From Sapria himalayana (taxonomy: Eukaryota > Streptophyta > Magnoliopsida > Malpighiales > Rafflesiaceae): DNA of 64,000 nt. Location of the stretch: assembly GCA_029783825.1 (NCBI GenBank), contig JAREIK010001327.1:16312-80311 (forward strand), written 5' to 3'. Numbering within the stretch: position 1 is the first letter of the stretch; each line of letters begins with the position of its first letter. Below the pieces are notes generated by a model. The model worked only from the letters and a program-made list of their open reading frames with translations. It ran no database searches and had not been told where the DNA came from. Positions 26,149 to 37,263 of the stretch are shown one piece after another. Position numbers and translations under genes: made by a program.

Positions 26149-26330
26149 ACATTTATAAAAATATTTTAAACAAAACATTATATCTAAGCATTTGTATATT
26201 TATTAAATTGTGATGTTTTTTAATGATAAATTTTTTTAATGTTTAATGGATTTCAAATCACCAGAAAATGTGCTAGCTCTTAAAGTTGTTTATATATTTA
26301 TTATTTAATGCTTACTCTTCATCGCTTATC
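25035..26330. repeat. AT-rich minisatellite region with (CA)n
   Basis: Between 25440 and 25900 the phrases ATAGATAAATATTATAAAC (25555, 25652) and GACATTATATATAAATGTATTA recur with a spacing near 97 bp. A pure (AC)n tract fills 26102-26138 and is followed by (TA)n. Short frames here are repeat-derived. No gene is seen. Confidence 0.65.
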
Positions 26331-26568
26331 TTATATGCAGGAGCATTTGATTTGAGGTAACGCTTTCTACCCTTACTCAGCAAAATGAAACCATATCATT
26401 TTTTAATGTCTAGTTATTTTACTTCTTCGAATCCTATCATCCCTCATGAATTTGTGTACCATGGTCATGGTATGTTACATTTCATTTCTCATTATTTGCT
26501 ATCACAAAAACATGATATGCATTTTTGATCATTGAGATAGAATGTTTCTGTTGTTCCTGATATGTTAG

Positions 26569-27691
26569 GATGTTAATGAGAGATTGAGAACAGAGTTGAA
26601 CTTTGAACAGGCAAGCATGAAAGATGCTACAAGAGGGTACAAGAAAGGTGAGAGGGTTGGCTTTGCACAACTTTCACATGGTGTTGATCTTTATGTCTGC
26701 CCCCAAAGACACAACATAATTACCATACTTGCTAAGTATGGGTTTTTTAAGGGCACGACTATCAATGATAATAACCAAGAATTGTTAATTGGCTATGTTG
26801 TATGGTGGCGAAACCATCCATCATCCAAGTCTGTTGCTAAAGCATATGAGAGCAAGGTTGCCTCTTTAAGTGACAAACCTCGCAACTCTCTTGATGCTTC
26901 CCAATGAATAGGCAAAAAAGCTAATGAATCTCTCCATGGGACTTGTGGATACACTGACATCAATTCCATGAATACCCATACATGTCAACCTCATTCTGAT
27001 CTCCAGCCTTTTTTCTACAATGACTATCTTTTGCTCACTAGCTCTCTCTCTCCATGGTAGAACAATCCCATATTTCTTTAATTTATGATTCATCCTCCCT
27101 CCCTGCATCTGCAAGACCATGACAAGTCAAAACTACTTCAACTATTAGCAGGCAAACCATTAGAGTAGTCCCTCATGTTCATTCGGCTTCCTTACTTTCA
27201 TTAGGTGATGCTGGGAGAAAACCCATGGCTGCAAATGATTACGATTATCTTCCCGACTTTGATTATGGAACTGCTTCTGATACTCTCTTTCTTCATGAGG
27301 CAAATTGCTGAATGCTAAGGTTCTTGAAAAATATTCTGGTGGTGAATTTGATAATCTTGATTGGTGCCCACCAGTCATGGAACTTCTCAGTCCATCTACT
27401 TTAAAGCCTACTAAGCCACCAGCAACTTACATTCCAACCTCACATGTTGCAAGTATTTTTATTTTTCCCAGTGATAGTATGGCCCTTCCATCTTTCCCTG
27501 ACCCTCAGCAATGGGATCCCCAATCGGTTTCTCACGCATTTTTTTTGCCAATTAATTTCAGGGTGATGCATGATCCTGCTAAACCTAGTGAATATCCATT
27601 AAGAAATAACATGTATTTGCAATCCTGGCTTGACCTATTTTATGCCAAGATTCAGGTTCATGCTCCTTGTTGGAGGGCCAGGATGGTTTGA
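26569..27691 (+). pseudogene. Captured SPOC-domain-like gene fragment
   Basis: An exon-like stretch begins after TTAG|GA at 26569 and stays open to 26907, with KKGERVGFAQLSHGVDLYVCP, IITILAKYGFFKG and LIGYVVWWRN. This order recalls the end of the plant SPOC domain (GVDLYVCP...LIGVVVWR), a fold of transcription and mRNA-processing regulators. A second open piece (27126-27309) has the acidic DYDYLPDFDYG and a third (27305-27691) has FDNLDWCPPVMEL, like the LPEF and PEWCPP tails of the same plant proteins. The pieces lie in three different frames, separated by stops, and the N-terminal domains are absent. It is most simply a gene fragment copied into the CACTA element. The family call comes from memory, not from a search. 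Confidence 0.5.
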
Positions 27692-27719
27692 TTCTAGATG
27701 GGTAACCTTGAAGTACATC

Positions 27720-29330
27720 ATGTTTTTTGAACAGGTGTATACAAAAAAAAACTACTTGATGACTACCAACCTGTTTCAGCCTTTTTTTATTATCATTCAA
27801 TTATAATAGTGAGTAATGTGTATGGAACCAGTTAATTTATTTGATGTTTCTAGTTGATAGGATAGATGGCTTTTGATATTGCTAATAACTGTTTATTTCA
27901 TGTTGGGAGTGTACATGCCCTCTCACGTATGTACATGCACAAATAGGATTTGTATTCTGAACAAGCATAACAGTGTTTGAAAGTAATTTGAGGTTCAGGG
28001 GCGTTAATCCAAAAAAAACATACAACATTATGTTTAACTATATGTGTATAACTATATATAAATATTTGTATAACGATATAAAACTCTATATAATTAAATA
28101 TAACTATATTTGTAGCTATGTATACATATATGTATACATATATGTAAATCTATATATTTGTTTATAACTTTGAATATATTTATGTATACCTACTTATAAC
28201 TAATTTTATGAATATATCTATATATATCTTTATGTTTAACTATATTTAACTATTTATAACTATATATACTATATGTATAATTACACATACATACGTGAGA
28301 GGGCATGTACAAATATAAGTTTAACTATATATACTACTTATTAGATTTCCATGCATGAATTTTTTGTTTTGCAAGAAAGGGAGTAAAAGGGAAAAGGGTA
28401 GATCTAGTTTGTAAAAAATGTATCTCCACCAAAAGAGAGAGTATAATAATAAAACAAAATTTTTTTAAAAGAAGTATAATAACATATAATTATAAATTAT
28501 TATATCTTACTATATGTATAACTATAAAAATTTTATACATAAATATATTTAAATATATAATTTACAACATATATCTAATATATATTTTTTATATTAGTAT
28601 ATACAAATGTATTTTACTATATCTATACTTATACATAACTATATTTATAAATATATAAAATTATATGAAAAAATATATATACCTACATGTATAAATATAA
28701 GTTTATATATAAGTGTGACTATATGTATAATCACATGTAACTATATTTATAATTACATGGATAACAACAAACAACATTATGTTTAACTATATGTGTAATC
28801 TGTAAAACCACATATAATTATATTTATAATCACATGTATAACAACATACAACTTTATGTTTAACTATATGTGTATAACTATACATAAATATTTGTATAAC
28901 TATATATAAATATTTGTATAAATTTATATAAATATTTGTATAACTATATAACACTCTATATAATTAAATATAACTATTATTGTAACTATGTATACATATA
29001 TGTAAATCTATATATTTGTTTATAACTTTGCATACATTTATTTATAACTACTTATGACTACTTATATGAATATATCTATATATAACTATATGTTTAACTA
29101 TATATAGTTATTAATAACTATATATATTATATGTATAATAACTTATAACTATACATATATGTCACACTATAATGGGCCGTTCAGGCACAACATGGCCCTT
29201 TTGATGCCTCTATGTTTGAAATTACTCATCAATAATAGTTTTAGTGGTTAATGAATCACATGAATTGCTTTTACTAATTCTTTTGCATGCTTGCTATTTA
29301 TTTGTGTTTTGAAATATTTTCATCTTACTG
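27720..29330. repeat. AT-rich region with a long direct repeat
   Basis: The segment at about 28019-28200 (TTATGTTTAACTATATGTG, AATATTTGTATAAC, ACTCTATATAATTAAATA, TATGTATACATATATG) returns in the same order at about 28856-29090, offset about 830 bp. A LINE tail lies between the copies. Repeated TATAACTATA motifs fill the rest. No gene is seen. Confidence 0.7.
28381..28470 (+). mobile_element. Severely 5'-truncated LINE 3' tail
   Basis: The stretch GTAAAAGGGAAA...TTGTAAAAAATG...CCACCAAAAGAGAGA...AATAAAACAAA matches the last 90 bp of both LINEs in this window (ends at 46409 and 54321). It is therefore a third insertion, or a SINE sharing that tail, inside the CACTA element. The hairpin formed by TCTC and GAGA is kept. 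Confidence 0.7.
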
Positions 29331-29369
29331 ACATTTTTGCTAAGTGGTTGGTGGCATGGAGTGTGGTTG

Positions 29370-29459
29370 ATTCTGAAGCCTCTTCCACTTGTTAATGATA
29401 CCAACCCATACAATGTGTTCAGGCTTCGAGAGAAAACCCACCGGCTCCATACAAGACAA
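29370..29459 (+). pseudogene. Captured exon fragment, Enhancer-of-polycomb-like
   Basis: The frame reads KPLPLVNDTNPYNVF, then RLREKTHRLHTRQ, and ends at CAA|GTATGT, a good splice donor. Plant Enhancer-of-polycomb-like proteins, subunits of the NuA4-type histone acetyltransferase complex, have a nearly identical stretch (NDTNPYNVFRPREK.HRLHTRR) just before their conserved basic region. The next exon is not present downstream. I read it as a single captured exon within the CACTA element; nothing suggests a working gene. The call is from recognition of the motif. Confidence 0.65.
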
Positions 29460-30659
29460 GTATGTGGTCTAGTAGTCTTTTATGATGCAATTAGAAGTTT
29501 TACAAGCAAATTTCATAGTCTTGTAAGCTACTTCTCATGATGTATTCAGATGCAACGGAGGAAATATAATTTGCAGTCATTTAAAAAACTTTTTTTGGTA
29601 AGTAAGAAATTTATCTTATTGATCAACTCTTTCTATTCAGATTAGGGATGTAGTGTTGAGATTAATAAGTTATCAAAAAATATTTTTTTTCCTATTACAG
29701 TTTGCATCTCTTGAAGAGATTAATTAGTTACACATTCATCTTATCAAACACTTATCTATCCCCAACCTTCGTATGTATATTTTTTCTTATAAAAAGTAAA
29801 CATTATAAATCATAAATTGAGTAATTGATTGTTTTTTTAATATTATTTATTTTTTTTAATCTAACATATATTTTTCTATTATACTTTATCCTGGTCAATT
29901 GTTTTAATTTTTTATTTAATATTTTTTTAAAATTGTCTTTGTTTTTAATTATAAATCATAAATTTCGAAAATAATTATATTTTGAGAAATTGATTTTTTC
30001 AATTTAAAATCAAAGTTAGAAATTAAATATTTTATTTTAATATTTTTTTTTTAATTTTTTACTTTCAAACATTTGCTATCTATCTAATTTTCAATTTAAA
30101 TCTTTACTAGTTTTAATTATTAAGAAAATATTATCTATATAAAGCATATATCAATGTATCTATTTTCATAGTTGCCTTGTCAGGTCATTTATTACCATGA
30201 CAAAAAAATATCAACTTAAAATTGAATCTTAATGTAATTTATAGATGTAATTTATTTTTTTACATCCCACATATAAAACACATTTGTTATATTACTTTAA
30301 TATATATATCTTTAATAACATCAATATTATGTAGAAATATTTTTCTTCTTTTATTTATACACCAAACCAACTATCAAAAAAATTATATTATGAATATTTT
30401 TTAAATTGATAAATATTTTGTAAAAATATTTTTACTTTTATATTTTTTTCATGACTTATTTAATCAAGTGTAAATAAGTAGTATTTTGGATATGCATAAA
30501 GTTGAGAAAGAGAGAAAGTGGAGAATCTTTGAAAAAAACAAAAATAATTTTAATAAAAATGATATATAGTATTTTGGATATATATAATCCCACGTATATG
30601 GTTTGGAAAAGCTCATAAGTCGGGCATTCCCAAACAATAAAAATCAAATAAAAAAAATA
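29460..30659. other. AT-rich sequence, no gene seen
   Basis: Very AT-rich, with many T-runs and short open frames of unremarkable composition. The part just after 29460 may be intron attached to the captured exon. The right part approaches the copia remnant. No element end could be fixed. Confidence 0.4.
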
Positions 30660-31371
30660 CTCAACTAAAATTGAACAGCTTTCTCAAGTTAATGCATGCA
30701 TATCACATATTCCTAGCTTGGAAGAGTGGAAAAAAATTATGGTCCTCTAATACCCTGCATGAGGATGTTCTTACTCAGCTCACTGATAGGTTGTAGCGAT
30801 CAAAATATCCTAAATTTTATTTCGAATGAAATGATAATTAATCTTAATATACTTTGTCCACTCATAGAACATTGAGTTGGCTACAATGTGTTTGGCTATC
30901 TGGCTGTCATTGTGAAATGTCATCAATCTCTAAATTGAAAGATAAAGGTCATTCAAAAAGTATTTGGTCCATTGATGTTTATAGATTACTGATGTCATAG
31001 CTTTGTATTTTTTTTATATACTAGATCTCAAAATAATTAGTTATCTTTTATTTTTCCATAAGATAAAGTTATCTACAAAAAAATAAAAATAAAAATATAT
31101 GTTAATTTTTTGCTTTGTGATCATAAAGTCCAACTAGAATCTGAATATGTCTCTCCAATAATGTTCATAATCTTTAATTATAATCACATTTCTTGAATGT
31201 TGTATTAAAAACCTCAGAATTTTAAGTATATTTAGTTATTTAGTTTTTTATCTAATAATAATTATGTTCATGAACATATTAATATGTTCATGTACATTTT
31301 AAAAATAACTAACTATACTGATATCATAGGTAAAATCAGACATAATTATTATTAGATAATTTATTTTTTTA
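30660..31371 (-). pseudogene. Ty1/copia RNase H region, downstream half of a split pol
   Basis: On the minus strand the order is SDFTYDISIVS, LKILRFL, FVDDNFILWKNKR, YKAMTSV, FHNDSQIAKHIVAN, MFYEWTKYIKINYHFIRNKI and SSKLGICDMHAL. These correspond to copia landmarks RPDI.YAVS, ILRYLK, YC.FVGGNLVSW, EAEYRAM, CDNQSAIHIA, FHERTKHIEIDCHFIREK and SKLGM.DIHAP. Several stops interrupt it. Its upstream part lies on the far side of the hAT element, at 34101 onwards. Confidence 0.82.
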
Positions 31372-34100
31372 TAGAGGTGTCAAATGGGCCGGGCCGGCCG
31401 GCCCATTTTTTTAGAGCACGGCCGTGCTTTCGTGTCGGGCCGGGCATTTACGGGCCAAACCAGGCCATACGGGCCAAACCAAACCAAGCCGTACGGGCAC
31501 AGGCCTGGTATAAATTTTTTTTTAAAATTTTAATGTTTAATTTTTTAGTTTAAATAAAATATATATTATATTATATATAGAATTATAGATAAAGTATAAT
31601 ATATTAAAATTATAAAATGAAAATTATTAAAAATTTATTAAATTACAAAGTTAATTTTTTTTATAATTTAAGATAAAATTAGTTTATAATTTATTAGAAT
31701 TAAATTATAGAGTTTAAAATTATAAAATAAAAAATTTAAACAAACAAATAAATTAAACAAAAAATTTCGTTAAAAAAATTAAAAAGTCAAAAAAACCAAA
31801 ACAAACCAAATTAGAAATGACCAATCAGGCAATCAGCCAATAGATACCGAAAGTCCGAACCAAACAAATTCAATTTTCAACACAACGTAAAAATAAAGCG
31901 TGCAATCAATAAAAAACAAAACATCAAAATCAAAAAGTAGTGGATCATTATCAATCGTCAATCGGCATATAATGAGCATCATCAGCCGCAACATCAAGAT
32001 CACTATCATATGGATCATCATCATCAGCAATCAACTCCTCCACTTCTGTAGTGGATGCGGATGGAGTCTCTGTCCTAGCTCTAGCACGATCATGGATGCT
32101 AAACCTCGAATCCTCCCAATCCTTCAAATACGCCAAGGCCTCAACAATATCTGGATGTAATCTCAATCTCCTATCTAAAATCACATTCGCTGCAGCAGAA
32201 AAAGCAGACTTCGATGCTACACTCAAGACCGGTGGAGTCAGTAGATCCCGTTCCATCCTAGATAGCACGGGAAAGGTGGACTCATATGATTTTCACCACT
32301 GTAATATATCAAGATTCTTAGTATTAGAATGTGATAGGGTTGAGTAGTAATTGGTATCTAAGTACCGAGAAAGCTCGCTCTTATGTGATGGTCCACCCCG
32401 ACATTTTCTACTCACTAGGTGAATAGAAAAATCATCATCTCCGAACAAGGAATCTATGTCCGTAATCACAGTCTCGCTACTGCCACTACAACCACCATAC
32501 CTAGTATCGTATTATATGAACAGGTCAGTCAACATCTCGTGAATGAACCCTTCAAGTGGGTCTTCCAGGTTCATGCACGAGGAAATATAAGTCAATGTGT
32601 TTTCTACCCCTTCCACCTTAACCCTAGGGTCCATGCATGTAGTGAGGCAATACAGAGATGGAACGGTGGATCAGTACTTTAAATATTTGGTTTCCATCTC
32701 TGCAACCATATGGCTAAGTATCAGGTCAGCACGATACTTCCTAAACATGCTACTAATGTTGCATATGCACCTGAGTGCAATGCAAGTCATGGGCATATAA
32801 ACTGACGAACACATGGTCGTCGTACCATAAAAAATCTTCAGGAATTTCATAAATGAAATTTTGAAGACCTATCAGTGTCCTCAATAATAAGTTCATCACT
32901 CTTACTATTGATATAGTTGGATATCACGTGTTCGTATCCAACACATGACTCCAACATCAAGTACGTGTAATTCCAGCGATGTCTCTCATCAAATTGGAAT
33001 TTCTTCTTCTTAAGATTCGTAGACAAATAGAGACTACCAAACTCTTGTCTGCGATGAGTGCGAATATATTTTAGTGAATTACATATATTATCCAAAGCGG
33101 GGGAACACACCTTCATACCCGCTTGAACAATCAGGTTAATCATGTGACACATGTATTTGACATGAAAAATTTCTCCTAATGGTGCGTCTCTAATATTCCT
33201 AAAAAATATGTTAATCGTTACTCCATTATTAGATGCGTTATTGAATGTTACACTAAAAATTTTATTTTGAATTTTATATTCCCTAAAGATTTTCATCATA
33301 CTCTCAAAAATGGTCGGGCCTTTATGAGGATGAAGAATCTCAGAGAATCCTAAATATTTTTTATTCATAGTCCAGTTAGAATCTACATAGTGGCTGGTGA
33401 GACATGCATAAGATGATTCATCGTGACTTGTCCAGATATCGAACGTCACGGACACCACTCCACTATATGCCATAAATTCATTAATTATTTTTTATTTTTC
33501 TAACTTATACAATTTTAGTATGTCATTCCTAGATGTGGACCTAGGAATCTTATGATAAGCAGACTGAAAATATGTCTGCATGATGCCCACTACCCTTGGA
33601 TCTTCTGAAAATCTGATCAAAAGACCCACCAATGTGATAAGTATAGCCACGTCGTCCATACACAACTCATTGGAGTATATGAAAGGAGTAAACTTTGAGA
33701 CTGTACTAGATTAAGTCTCAATAAATGCAGTGCAAGTTGGGTTTGCCTAGAATCTAATGGACCATATTTTTTGGTGCATAATTCGACTTGCCTTTTAAGG
33801 TGCCCAGTCCTAAATGATCTCCTACAAGTTAAAATTCTCATACAATATTTGCACTGTGATATTTCTTCTTCCTTACCCCTAACATTTTTTGTTTTATTCT
33901 ATTAAAATGAGTCCAAACTATAGAAGTCCTCCTAGCACGACACGAGGCACGGTTGACCTCGGCATGGCACGACACTGGTCGTGCCTTACCCGGCACGAGT
34001 AATTCTCGTGCCGGGCCGGCCCTAGCATGGCCAAACCATGCCGTGTTTCGTGTCATGCCTCATGCAGGGCCGGGCCGGTCTGACCCGGTTGGCACCTCTA
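31372..34100 (-). mobile_element. hAT transposon copy 2, both ends present
   Basis: It begins TAGAGGTGTCAAATGGGCC at 31372 and ends GGTTGGCACCTCTA at 34100, giving an inverted repeat of TAGAGGTG(T/C)CAA. The flanking 8-mers TTTTTTTA and GTTTTTAA agree at 6 of 8 positions, a plausible worn duplication. Both ends are GC-rich with GGGCCGGGCC, CACGGC and GGCACGAC motifs. The interior carries a broken transposase read on the minus strand. The element sits inside a copia pol remnant. Confidence 0.85.
31951..33870 (-). pseudogene. hAT transposase pseudogene, copy 2
   Basis: It is closely collinear with the copy at 9326-11245. The BED finger is better kept (LTCRRSF.TGHLKRQVELC) near 33760-33840. The core (32847-33473) has TFDIWTSHDES, TFNNASNN and RWNYTYLMLESCVGYE. 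The C-terminal part (31951-32268) has LLTPPVLSVASKSAFS and VEALAYLKDWEDS. Stops include a TAA just upstream of the core (copy 1 has CAA there) and a TGA near 32298 where copy 1 keeps Trp. Conversely copy 1 has a stop where this copy has Gln. The two copies therefore decayed independently. Both have Asn in place of the usual Asp in TFNNASNN. Confidence 0.88.
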
Positions 34101-34860
34101 GTTTTTAATGATCATTCTATATGTAGTTGAGTTAATTGATGAACCAACTTATCTAGATAACTCTATATTTATATCAAGTAGTAAGCCAACAGTGTACATC
34201 ATGATATATCTTATCCGATAAAATATTTAAAATATATTTTCTCTAAGAGATTGCTGTCATACTTCTTGAATATTTGATCACAATACTAAAAAAAATCTCA
34301 AATATTTTAAATAATGTCTTAAACATGGGTTGTAGATTTTATTTTAGATATATCAAACTGATTATCTCATGTAATTAGATCATTATCATCATATACAATT
34401 AGATTCACATACTAACATCTTGATCAACTTAAAAAATAGAAAAATTAGACATAATTTTATGACAAAATATAATAAATATTGAGTAAATTTATTAAATCAT
34501 GTCTTGGGAGACTGCTTGAGGCTATAAATTGCCTTTCATATTATGTATATCATATATGTGCTCTCTACTTCCAAAAACAATAAATTTTAATGACTACTAT
34601 ATAAGCATTTTTTTATATAAATAATTATAATGGAATGTATTCTTTATATCTAACTAATATATATTTTATATATGTGATGATAAATGGAAAGTAATAATCT
34701 ATTAGTGGTCATGTTAAACATCTGAAATAATGTGTTTCTAAAATTAATATCATAAGGCTATGTAAAATCATTTATTACCAATCTAGTCTTGTTGATCGAT
34801 CTTTTTCTCATGTTCCTCTTTATTATATATATTTGTCTATAATATAATTAGAACGTCCAA
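34101..34860 (-). pseudogene. Ty1/copia reverse transcriptase, upstream half of a split pol
   Basis: The minus strand from about 34850 gives RLVINDFT.PYDINFRNT, like copia RLVAKGFTQ.YGIDY.ETF. Then comes KAIYSLKQSPKT.FNKFTQ near 34530 (KAIYGLKQAPRAWF, with TGA for Trp). Next is LIVYDDNDLIT near 34390, in the place of the catalytic LLVYVDDI..TG. Last is IS.RKYILNILSD near 34245 (ISQRKYVLDLL). It breaks off at the hAT insertion and resumes beyond it at 31371. Too damaged to act; LTRs were not found. Confidence 0.8.
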
Positions 34861-35925
34861 CTCATTATTCTAAACTAGATCAACAAATATGATAGAAAAC
34901 TCAATTAAAATAAATTGTGAATGTATCCATTTAGTATTTACATCTTTGGATTGGGATCATCAAGTCGTCTAATGCTTATTTCTATTCTCTCTCTCTTGGT
35001 GAGATTTAAATGTTGTGGACTAGTGGATTATGATTAATTTAGAAGTTCTTATTTTGTATGTATATATTAGAGGTCATTGTCTTTATGTGATGACAAGTAT
35101 CTGTGTCAAAGGTCAATAAGTCTTGGATTTGAGATTTATTAGACAAAGCTTTATTGTTTTTTGACGGAATATTAGTAAGATATCAATATCTCATAAATCT
35201 TGCACTAAGTGAGAGTCTTGTATATTGGGTACAACCTCCAATGATATAAAAATTTTAAAAACTAAGAGATAATTTATTGACTATCTCATGTTCATACTAC
35301 ATGATATTATAATGTAGCTAAGTTAAAAAAAACATTTGGTTGGGTTATATATTTAGGAGAGAGACAAACATTTTAAAGTTACGTGATTAATTGGACTCTC
35401 TTTAATTTTTTAAAATTGTATTTTACTTTTTTTATGTCATCTTGTTTCTAAGACAAATGATTGATGCAATATTAAGCACGTACAAATCAAATTTCAATCA
35501 AAAATTACTTTCGAAAATAATAATTCAAAATGACATCACCATGTTTTTCAAAGATTTTTTGGAATATTATAGCATGTTATTTCATTTCATATTTTTTATT
35601 AAAATTTTCTTATTATATTAATTTTTTTTGGAGCGATAATGATTTTGGTTATTCCTCTTAAGATGTTAATTATTGAATAATGCTTTTTTTGTAGTTCTTA
35701 TTTTTAGGATTGAAAATGATATTAAGTATTTGTCATTTAAGCCTTTTTTAAATTTTGAGGATTATAAGAAAATTTATCAAATATCTAGTATTAATATTCT
35801 TTTACTAATTAAAATTGGTTAGATAATAAACAAATATCTAATTGTAATATTTTAATAATGTAGTACTCCTAGATAATTTAAGAGTATGATAATGATGTGC
35901 TTTCATTAATTTTCTTTCTTTAGTT
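34861..35925. other. AT-rich sequence, no gene seen
   Basis: AT-rich DNA between the copia remnant and the CACTA right arm. It may include further decayed copia sequence upstream of reverse transcriptase, but I could not align any integrase motif, LTR or splice signal. Confidence 0.35.
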
Positions 35926-36120
35926 AAGTTCGGGGAGGTCCATTTTTCTCTAGCTCGTGGCTTGTCTTCCAGGATTTCCTATAAGAGTTTTCAGAGATAT
36001 TTTTCTAAATTTAAATAATTTTTGCATTTCTTATTTATGTTGATAGTGAAGTTTTGTGCCATCTTTGTGAAGTATAAATGGGATAATACTAATTTGTTGC
36101 AGTTTTGTGTATCTGAGGCT
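35926..36120 (+). pseudogene. Diverged copy of the unidentified exon end plus intron
   Basis: The residues GGP..SSSWLVFQ (about 35934-35971) parallel the GP..SGSWIVLQ exon end at 3681-3713, and the sequence after them (35972-36120) is almost the same as 3714-3870. The splice donor seen there (CAG|GT) has become CAG|GA here. This shows that the fragment travels with the right arm of this CACTA family. Confidence 0.5.
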
Positions 36121-36950
36121 ATGTGATAATATATATGTAAATATAACACTACAGTATATACTTACATATATAATGCAATACATATCTATGAATATACTGA
36201 GTATATATGTATGTATATACTTAGTATATATGTACGTATATACTGAGTATATAAGTATGTATATACTGAGTATATATGTACGTATATACTGAGTATATAA
36301 GTATGTATATACCGAGTATATAAGTATGTATATACTAATTATATATGTACGTATATACTCTATATATATTTACTTATATACTGAGTATATATATACATAT
36401 AATATTGTAGTATATATGTACATATATTGTAGTAAAATATGTAACTAGTGAAATGTTAGTATATATGTATATATACACTGTAGTATATATGTACATATAT
36501 ACTACAGTATTATTGATTTATCTAAACATAACTTTATTTATTTATTTTGATTTGATTGACATGTTTAAATTTCATCTAGATATGGTACCGCAATGTTCCC
36601 CGTACAAAGCTAGTAGAAGTGAAGAGATGCTTCACTAGAAACGATGCGCTGCAACTAGGATAGCTTTGTCACAGCATAAAAATGTTGGCCGGAGAAGCTG
36701 GGGGAGAGAAAGCAACGTCAAATTTCACGTATAGATTATACTTTATGCAATGCCATTAGATAAATAGATAAATAAGATATAATAAAATTGTGTTATGTTT
36801 TTTTTAACAATGTAAAATATTGTATCAAAATAATTTATTAATTATACATTATCATTCATAGTTTCCGTTTATATTCAATTTAATATAAAAAAATAAAATT
36901 ATTTAATTAAATTTTTTGAAAAAAAAATAAAAAAGTGAAAATAGTTTTGG
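36121..36950 (+). repeat. CACTA right-arm internal repeats
   Basis: TATATGTAC/GTATATACTGAG palindromic repeats (36121-36530) are followed by the GATATGGTACCGCAATG block (about 36578-36670) and an AT spacer. This is the arrangement repeated in tandem at 1-3396. Confidence 0.75.
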
Positions 36951-37263
36951 TATGAAAATAACTAGGGAATTTTTCCCTTGCTAATTTATCTAGGGATTTT
37001 TGCTTTGCTAATTTAGCTAGGGAATTTTATGAAGCTTCAAATTATGGTCAAAATTAGCTTGGTAAATTATTAATTTAGCTATGGAATTTTTCATCGCTAC
37101 AATTTTTTAGCTAAAAAATATTTCTCTCAATAATTTTTAGCAACCAACAATTTAGCTTGGTAAAGCTTCCATCATTAATCCGTCGTTATATCGAATTTAA
37201 CGACAAAAAACCCCCATTTAGCAAGGGAATTTTACCTAGCTATTTGTATTTTTTCTTATAGTG
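36951..37263 (+). repeat. CACTA right subterminal region and terminus
   Basis: TAGCTAGGGAATTTT, TTTAGCTATGGAATTTTTC and related motifs recur through the segment, which ends TTTTTTCTTATAGTG at 37263. The following bases are AGA and then GATA satellite. Confidence 0.82.

Larger units (their letters stand above)
22605..37263 (+). mobile_element. Complete 14.66-kb CACTA element with captured gene fragments
   Basis: The left end is CACTACAAGAAAA at 22605. The right end, read inward from 37263, is CACTATAAGAAAA, so 12 of 13 terminal bases match. AGA stands on both sides, the 3-bp duplication expected for CACTA, although AGA is common in the satellite. Both ends carry TAGCTAGGGAAA-type subterminal motifs (22640-23150 and 36960-37250). 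GATA satellite flanks both sides. I find no TNP2 reading frame inside, so it is non-autonomous. The interior holds a SPOC-like fragment, an Enhancer-of-polycomb-like exon, a hAT MITE, a LINE tail and a copia remnant split by a hAT element. Confidence 0.85.

Noticed and set aside
26340..26357. A possible 16-nt micro-exon between TGCAG and GTAACG upstream of the SPOC-like fragment
   Set aside because: Such short splice-like pairs are common by chance in AT-rich DNA, and the residues could not be matched to anything.
26866..27800. Minus-strand frames opposite the SPOC-like fragment
   Set aside because: They are shadows of the plus-strand pieces, which have recognisable motifs. The minus frames have none.
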